A stretch of DNA of 12,630 bases from Gelidibacter sp039916245 (GTDB taxonomy: Bacteria > Bacteroidota > Bacteroidia > Flavobacteriales > Flavobacteriaceae). Position 1 is the stretch's first letter; each line of letters begins with the position of its first letter. Shown one piece after another: positions 10,749 to 12,630 of this stretch. A model generated the notes under the pieces. That model was not told the origin of the DNA. It saw nothing but the letters and a program-made list of their open reading frames with translations, and searched no databases. Made by a program: the position numbers and the translations under genes. The stretch is taken from assembly GCF_039916245.1 (NCBI RefSeq), contig NZ_JBDSLS010000055.1, forward strand, positions 1 to 12,630, written 5' to 3'.

Positions 10749-12587
10749 TTAGACTTCAGGAGCATCCCCATTCTCCGCAAATTTCCGCTCCATCTCCGCT
10801 TGAAATTCTTCCATCACAGGTTTCACGGTGCTTTCTGGTAAGTCGGCTATTCTGATGTACATTAAGCCATCCACAGCGTTGTTGAACAATGGATCAACAT
10901 TAAACGCAACCACCTTCGCATTTTGTTTAATGTACTTTTTGATGAGTATAGGCAAACGCAAAGTGCCTGGTTCCAATTCATCAATAATCCTGTCGAATTT
11001 CACCAAATCGGCTGCGGTTTCATCAAAAACAAAGTCCTTATCGGCATCCTTTAACTTGACCTTGAACTCCTTTTTAGGATGCACATATTGTGCGATATAA
11101 GGATCGTAGTAATTGGATTTCATAAATTCAATCATCAGCGATTTTGAAAAGTTGGTAAATTTATCGCTAATGGTCACGCCACCAATTAAATATTTATGTT
11201 CTGGATAACGCAAAGTGGTATGTACGATACCTTTCCATAAAAGGAACAAAGGCATGGGTTTGAGCTGGTATTCTTTAATGATAAAAGCACGTCCCATTTC
11301 AATGGATTCGCTCATCATTTTATAAAGTTCGGGCTCAAAACGGAATAGATCCTGAAGATAAAACCCGTCAATACCATAAGCAGCAAATATTTTTGAACCT
11401 AAGCCCATACGATAAGCTCCCGCCAATTTATGAGATTCATTATCCCACAAAAACATGTGGTGATAATAATTATCAAACGGATCTAAATCGATGGATTGGT
11501 TGGTGCCTTCGCCAACTTCACGAAACGTGATTTCACGCAAGCGTCCGATTTCACGCAAAATATTGGGAATGTTCTGGGAGTCAGTCAAAAAGACTTCGTA
11601 GTTTTTGCTTTGTAAAAGTCGGCCGTCATTTTCACGTAAAAAATCCACTTCCTTCTTCATATCTTCCACACTCACTGGTGTGACGATGTTTTTGATAGGT
11701 TTTGGAACTTTCAAGGTTGAAGAAATATTGCTCAGAATATTGCCCTTTTGATCAAAAGAATTGGCCAACATATAGGTTTTCTTTCTTAAAAATTCTGAAA
11801 ACTCTTGAAGGGTAGACAATTCTTTTTGGTCTGCTACAGAAATTGGTCTTCCTATCCTAACCTTAATAACACGTCGTTTTTGGGTCAGCACTTCTGAAGG
11901 CAATTTTGCCGTCCGGAACGTATCACTGATTTTAGAAAGCTTATAAAAAAGCTGGCTGTTTTTAGCATGAAAATAAATAGGCACTACAGGAACTTCTGCC
12001 TTTCGGACAAGTTTCATTGCAGCCTCTTCCCACGGGCGGTCAACAACCAATTTACCATCTCTATAAGTGGACACTTCTCCTGCTGGAAATACGCCTAATG
12101 GATGTCCATCACGCAAATGCGAAAGCGCAGCTTTAAATCCTGAAATACTTGACTTGACATCTTTTCGGTCTTCAAATGGATTGACCGGCATGATGAAAGG
12201 CTTCATCGGTTCAATACGCTCTAGTAGGAAATTGGCGATGATCTTAAAATCATCGCGTTGCTCCAACATTAATTTGAGCAGCAAAATCCCGTCAATTCCT
12301 CCCAACGGATGGTTCGATACGGTTATGTATGCGCCATCTTTTGGCAATCGTTTTAAATCATCTTCAGGAATTTCAAAACGAATCTGAAAATCGTCTAAAA
12401 GAGCATCTAAAAACTCAACGTTGCTTAAATGTTTATTGCGATTATAAACCTTATTAATTTTGGATATTTTAAGTACTTTCATAAGCACCCAACCGCAAAA
12501 CGTACCAAAAACGCCATATCTATCTAAATGTATGGCTTGGGCAACTTCTTTTGCATTTACTAATCCTGTTTCCGGCTGTTTGGTCAT
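10749..12587 (-). CDS. olsF: Two-domain acyltransferase, OlsF-like (ornithine lipid synthesis)
   Basis: Numbering is from ATG 12587 (612 residues). The N-terminal domain is a PlsC-type lysophospholipid acyltransferase: SNHPLGGID with H93 and D99 is the catalytic HX5D motif, and FPAGE (167-171) is the EGTR-like motif. The C-terminal domain (about 325-510) is of the GNAT/OlsB-'hemolysin' type, with RLREITFREVGEGTN (349-363), FDNYYHHMFLWD and SIEMGRAFI. This fusion matches OlsF, described in Serratia proteamaculans and Flavobacterium johnsoniae, where the GNAT part N-acylates ornithine with a 3-hydroxy fatty acid and the PlsC part adds the second acyl chain. A related aminolipid such as glycine lipid is possible. 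ATG 12605 would add MIRFVA, but a TAGGTTTG promoter box lies inside that extension, so 12587 is preferred. It acts at the inner membrane. Confidence 0.8.
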   Translation of the reverse strand: MTKQPETGLVNAKEVAQAIHLDRYGVFGTFCGWVLMKVLKISKINKVYNRNKHLSNVEFLDALLDDFQIRFEIPEDDLKRLPKDGAYITVSNHPLGGIDGILLLKLMLEQRDDFKIIANFLLERIEPMKPFIMPVNPFEDRKDVKSSISGFKAALSHLRDGHPLGVFPAGEVSTYRDGKLVVDRPWEEAAMKLVRKAEVPVVPIYFHAKNSQLFYKLSKISDTFRTAKLPSEVLTQKRRVIKVRIGRPISVADQKELSTLQEFSEFLRKKTYMLANSFDQKGNILSNISSTLKVPKPIKNIVTPVSVEDMKKEVDFLRENDGRLLQSKNYEVFLTDSQNIPNILREIGRLREITFREVGEGTNQSIDLDPFDNYYHHMFLWDNESHKLAGAYRMGLGSKIFAAYGIDGFYLQDLFRFEPELYKMMSESIEMGRAFIIKEYQLKPMPLFLLWKGIVHTTLRYPEHKYLIGGVTISDKFTNFSKSLMIEFMKSNYYDPYIAQYVHPKKEFKVKLKDADKDFVFDETAADLVKFDRIIDELEPGTLRLPILIKKYIKQNAKVVAFNVDPLFNNAVDGLMYIRIADLPESTVKPVMEEFQAEMERKFAENGDAPEV

Positions 12588-12592
12588 GGCTA

Positions 12593-12600
12593 CAAACCTA
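12593..12600 (-). promoter_or_regulatory. Candidate -7 promoter box of the OlsF-like gene
   Basis: On the minus strand TAGGTTTG matches TAnnTTTG exactly and ends five bases before ATG 12587. It overlaps the first codons of the longer reading frame from 12605. No TTG lies at the proper upstream distance before the window ends. Confidence 0.4.
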
Positions 12601-12630
12601 ATCAATTTATTTAATAAAATAGCGGTGCGA

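Noticed and set aside
12067..12387. 106-codon plus-strand frame opposite the OlsF-like gene
   Set aside because: It sits over the conserved PlsC motifs of the minus-strand gene and shows serine- and proline-rich antisense composition with no motif.

Overview
The window looks like a chromosomal segment of a marine-type member of the Flavobacteriaceae (Bacteroidota). Four things point there. The genes are AT-rich and lack Shine-Dalgarno sites. Boxes close to the Bacteroidota -7 promoter element TAnnTTTG precede most starts. The gene set DUF4286 - rsmA - mgtE next to serS and a TPR protein is, from memory, a flavobacterial neighbourhood. One signal peptide also ends in the SFSQ pattern common in this phylum. 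No tRNA, rRNA, CRISPR array or transposase is visible.

Layout, left to right. 1-825 is the 3' part of an HTTM/vitamin K-dependent carboxylase-like membrane protein, cut by the window edge. 888-2156 is serS. 2157-2536 is a 380-base gap holding two terminator hairpins with a possible 22-codon membrane-peptide ORF between them. 2537-4321 is an exported TPR protein. 4392-5038 is a VapB/VapC-type toxin-antitoxin pair, probably acquired. 5269-5592 is a DUF4286 protein, 5747-6532 rsmA and 6551-7924 mgtE (TTG start). 7925-9055 is 1.1 kb without a credible gene but packed with repeats. 9056-9997 is a D-2-hydroxyacid dehydrogenase, 10140-10574 a TM2-domain protein, and 10749-12587 (minus strand) a two-domain acyltransferase resembling OlsF of ornithine-lipid synthesis. 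The last two genes converge on a long hairpin at 10577-10620.

Most genes are housekeeping: tRNA charging, rRNA dimethylation, Mg2+ uptake and membrane lipid synthesis. They form short transcription units rather than one pathway. rsmA-mgtE (18-base gap) and vapB-vapC (1-base overlap) are the only tightly coupled pairs.

The most unusual content is at 7925-9055. A ~64-base repeat occurs twice, 244 bases apart. After it, a composite of about 226-257 bases is duplicated in tandem. Each composite consists of a two-hairpin element, a palindrome, and the same two-hairpin element inverted. The four element copies keep the motifs GTGG and GACG at the feet of the second hairpin. Stem sequences differ between copies but pairing is kept, including three fully compensated base pairs between two otherwise nearly identical copies. 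The layout resembles a BIME (paired inverted REP sequences). I believe related hairpin repeats are scattered through Bacteroidota genomes, but I could not search for them here.
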